The notes below the pieces were generated by a model. It did no database searches and was not told the DNA's origin. It was given only the letters and a program-made list of their open reading frames with translations. Source: an uncultured Bermanella sp. (GTDB lineage: Bacteria > Pseudomonadota > Gammaproteobacteria > Pseudomonadales > Oceanobacteraceae). Taken from it: DNA of 44,235 nt. The translations under genes were made by a program, and so were the position numbers. Every line of letters begins with the position of its first letter. Positions within the stretch are counted from its first letter, which is position 1. Below are positions 42,394 through 44,235 of the stretch, one piece after another. Location: the NCBI GenBank assembly GCA_913058575.1, contig CAJXRF010000048.1:1-44235 (forward strand), written 5' to 3'.

Positions 42394-43309
42394 ATTAATC
42401 GCCACCGCCACACTCACCGGATTTGGACTTTGGTTACTGTTTGGTGTAGTCAGTATTGCCAGCTACCCGCTTATTCGAAACCGCCTGCGTACACTGCACC
42501 CGGCTCAAAGCAGCGTGCTGTTATTGTGCTGGTTGGCCCTGCCTTTTGTGGGCAGCTTGTTTATTAGTTGTCTTTTGTACTGGCCAGAACTGGCAATATG
42601 GCTGATTGATCACCACTGTCACTCCGACAGCTGTCGCCAACACGCACCATCAACACCCTGGGCGTTATTGCCAGCCATGGGTTTGTTAGCTTGGGTCGTA
42701 TTTCGAGTGTTGCGCTGTTATAAGTTGCAATACTTACCGGCGCGGCGGCTAGCCAAGCAGTTAATGCGCGTCGCGATTCCTCGGGGTAATTATTATGAGT
42801 TGTCTTCCCCCGTGCCAACGGCTTTTACTCTGGGTTGGCTAGCTCCCAAAATTTTTATAAGCCAAGGGCTAAAGGAACAGTGTGATGCCAACGATATCGC
42901 CTGCATTCTTGATCACGAACAAGGCCATCGCCAACGCCAAGATAATTTACGTCATTTATTGGCTTGGCTATTAACGGCACCGCTGCCAAAGCGCTGGGTG
43001 CAGAACATGCTTGATGATCATAGACTTAGCTGTGAGCAAGCTTGTGATTTAATTGCCTGTGGTCGCGTACCACCGGAAAGTGTCGCCGAGACTCTGTTGC
43101 GTGTGGCACGTTTACAAGGTGAGCAGTCTAGCCCTGCAGGCAGCAGCGCTTTTGCAGATAATCATACCGAGCTGCGCATTCGTGCATTGCTTAGTGAACC
43201 ACCTACGCAACTTAGTGCTAGCGCATTGATTGCTATGAGTGTTGCGCTTTTGGTTTTGTTGATGTTGTTAGTGAACCCGGTTCACTATTTTTTGGAGCAC
43301 TTTCAATAA
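42347..43309 (+). CDS. BlaR1-like M56 membrane metallopeptidase
   Basis: The likely start is the ATG at 42386 (MIELIATATLTGFGLW), overlapping the repressor stop, giving 307 residues. It has about four TM helices (8-28, 42-66, 88-106 and one near the C-terminus, 285-302) and the zinc motif HEQGH (H177-H181) in CILDHEQGHRQRQD. Unlike true BlaR1 it ends after the peptidase part and has no penicillin-binding sensor domain, so it does not sense beta-lactams directly. It most likely cleaves or triggers loss of the adjacent repressor and so derepresses the divergent TonB receptor. Confidence 0.9.
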   Translation: MRTRVKARVRKSVMIELIATATLTGFGLWLLFGVVSIASYPLIRNRLRTLHPAQSSVLLLCWLALPFVGSLFISCLLYWPELAIWLIDHHCHSDSCRQHAPSTPWALLPAMGLLAWVVFRVLRCYKLQYLPARRLAKQLMRVAIPRGNYYELSSPVPTAFTLGWLAPKIFISQGLKEQCDANDIACILDHEQGHRQRQDNLRHLLAWLLTAPLPKRWVQNMLDDHRLSCEQACDLIACGRVPPESVAETLLRVARLQGEQSSPAGSSAFADNHTELRIRALLSEPPTQLSASALIAMSVALLVLLMLLVNPVHYFLEHFQ

Positions 43310-43335
43310 TTTTAATGTGTTAACACTTTATAACG

Positions 43336-43360
43336 CCAGCCCAAATTGGATTGGGTTTTT
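43336..43360 (+). terminator. Intrinsic terminator after the M56 gene
   Basis: GCCCAA and TTGGGT form a short stem (CCCAA/TTGGG, with a G-T closing pair) around a five- to six-base loop, followed by TTTTT. It lies about 30 bases after the stop codon and just before repeat copy B. Confidence 0.65.
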
Positions 43361-43478
43361 GCGTTCAGGATGAACGTACGTCGCGGTCGCATGGATGCGA
43401 GAGTGCGAGGTTGTTGCAGGTTGCGGAGGCGTTAACTAAAGAGCTATTGAGGTTTTCTTTTAAATTGATTGTTAAATT
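43361..43478 (-). repeat. Inverted repeat copy B (right border of the lipase-TonB-BlaI block)
   Basis: This is the reverse complement of copy A at 38002-38203, without the roughly 77-base middle insert. GCGTTCAGGATGAACGTACG ... (43361-43393) matches with one or two differences, and 43394-43478 matches at about 80 percent. Together the copies bracket 5.2 kb carrying the phospholipase, receptor, repressor and peptidase genes. Confidence 0.8.
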
Positions 43479-43488
43479 TCTGTGTTAA

Positions 43489-43645
43489 AGCTAGATGTTT
43501 TTCCTTTGAAGGGGAGACCCCTTCCACTTCGGCAACTGCTCCCTGCGTTGCTCTATCTTTTGCATCCATGCAGTCGCCCCTTTACTCCCCTTGTGGCCTT
43601 TGGTCATTTATATATTCAATTAGGCTCTTTCAATAAAGGCCACAA
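43489..43645 (+). repeat. Dispersed constant-loop hairpin element, copy 3
   Basis: GCTAGATGTTTTTCCTTT leads into GAAGGGG (43508-43514) paired with CCCCTTC (43518-43524), then about 65 bases with smaller palindromic parts. The second stem is TTGTGGCCTTT (43591-43601) with AAAGGCCACAA (43635-43645). The 33-base loop holds TATATTCAATTAG and GCTCTTTC. As in the other copies the loop is kept and the stem is different but perfectly paired. Confidence 0.75.
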
Positions 43646-44215
43646 AAAGTCGCGATTTATTATCGACTCGCGTTTGGTGCGGTAAAAAGAATAACAGAAC
43701 ACGAAAATACAGGGTATTTGGCGTGTTGTATTTTATTTTTCTACCACTTTTTAAATAGCCTTACAGTAGTCCTTACCTATCTTTACTTTAAAGTAGAAGT
43801 TTTTAATTTAAATTTACCAAAATGAGTTTTGTTGTTTGATTAAGCAAGGCTGGCACTTTAGACTGTGTCCGAATTTTACATGGCGCTTGGCTTGTGCCGG
43901 TTATTTCAATAGAAATGGGATACCGAGACCCCATCGTTATATTAGATATACGGCTTGCGCATTATTAAAGCTGTTATGGCGTATTAAAAGAGTTTTTGAT
44001 TTGAAAGGCTTTCGGTAATCTGCCTTTGGGCTTAGTCTTAAAATCGGTAATTATGTTAATCTTACCAGCCAAAACATTGTCATCGTTTAAGTTAATATCT
44101 TAATCGTTAAAGTAATAACAAGGATTGTTTGTCTCGGCCCTTATGCCTCAGCCTCACAGTCAAACATTAAAATTAAATATATAAATCGGTATCGCATAAC
44201 AAACGGTAGCAGCAA
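43646..44215. other. Gene-free right end
   Basis: This is AT-rich sequence. A 60-codon frame at 43836-44018 starts with a non-ATG codon, lacks a ribosome site and has no recognisable motif, so I do not call it. No tRNA or strong promoter was seen. Confidence 0.3.
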
Positions 44216-44233
44216 GGCCCAATAAATTGGGCC
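44216..44233. other. Hairpin at the window edge
   Basis: GGCCCAAT and ATTGGGCC form a perfect eight-base stem with an AA loop. The window ends two bases later, so whether a T tract follows, making it a terminator, cannot be seen. Confidence 0.4.
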
Positions 44234-44235
44234 GG

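Noticed and set aside
43836-44018. 60-codon frame near the right end
   Set aside because: It starts with a non-ATG codon, has no ribosome site, and its composition (many Arg, Trp and Cys) is like a random frame.

Overview
The window looks like chromosome of a heterotrophic, facultatively nitrate-respiring marine Gammaproteobacterium, perhaps of the Oceanospirillales. The evidence is moderate-to-low GC, NarK-type transporters beside a complete molybdopterin operon, the UbiT/U/V pathway and typical gammaproteobacterial porin and TonB genes. No rRNA, tRNA or CRISPR array was seen, so the placement is an inference.

Layout. 1-7.2 kb: the start of a haem-c protein leaving the left edge (minus), then a signalling block (plus). 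The block holds a NarL/FixJ response regulator, a multi-TM hybrid kinase started through a 10-codon leader ORF, a UrtA-type solute-binding lipoprotein and a dCache-HAMP sensor kinase that overlaps it. 7.3-12.9 kb: L-serine dehydratase (minus), PhoA alkaline phosphatase, an AT-rich exported orphan and a double-GNAT acetyltransferase. 12.9-16.6 kb: moaA-mobA-moaB-moaC-moaD-moaE (minus), preceded by a probable Moco riboswitch. 16.9-23.4 kb: a porin-like protein and two divergent nitrate/nitrite transporters separated by a perfect FNR box and a NarL-like 7-2-7 site. A duplicated transporter tail and a PP2C-Ser/Thr kinase fusion follow. 23.5-27.4 kb: a small DUF6172-like protein, a three-gene operon (class III adenylate cyclase, small exported protein, outer-membrane barrel) and a GFA-family protein. 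27.6-30.7 kb: ubiU-ubiV divergent from ubiT-hemerythrin, with an FNR-like box between them. 30.7-38.2 kb: an accessory stretch with small hypotheticals, KptA, a DsbA-family oxidoreductase, gene fragments, a thrice-broken phage tail-tip (J-like) remnant and an IS256-family element. 38.0-43.5 kb: a sphingomyelinase-D-like phospholipase, a TonB receptor and a divergent BlaI/M56 pair, all bracketed by inverted copies of one repeat. The right end holds repeats and no convincing gene.

How the genes fit together. Nitrate uptake, molybdenum cofactor synthesis, O2-independent ubiquinone synthesis and FNR-type boxes point to coordinated anaerobic/nitrate metabolism. No nitrate reductase is present in the window. 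The PP2C-kinase next to a nitrate transporter resembles assimilatory nitrate loci of pseudomonads.

The most unusual structure is a dispersed element found three times downstream of plus-strand genes (about 10.5, 30.8 and 43.5 kb). Each copy has a G-rich hairpin followed by a long hairpin whose stem sequence differs in every copy while the loop core (TATATTYAATTAG) is kept. This looks like a structured RNA or DNA element and I do not recognise it.
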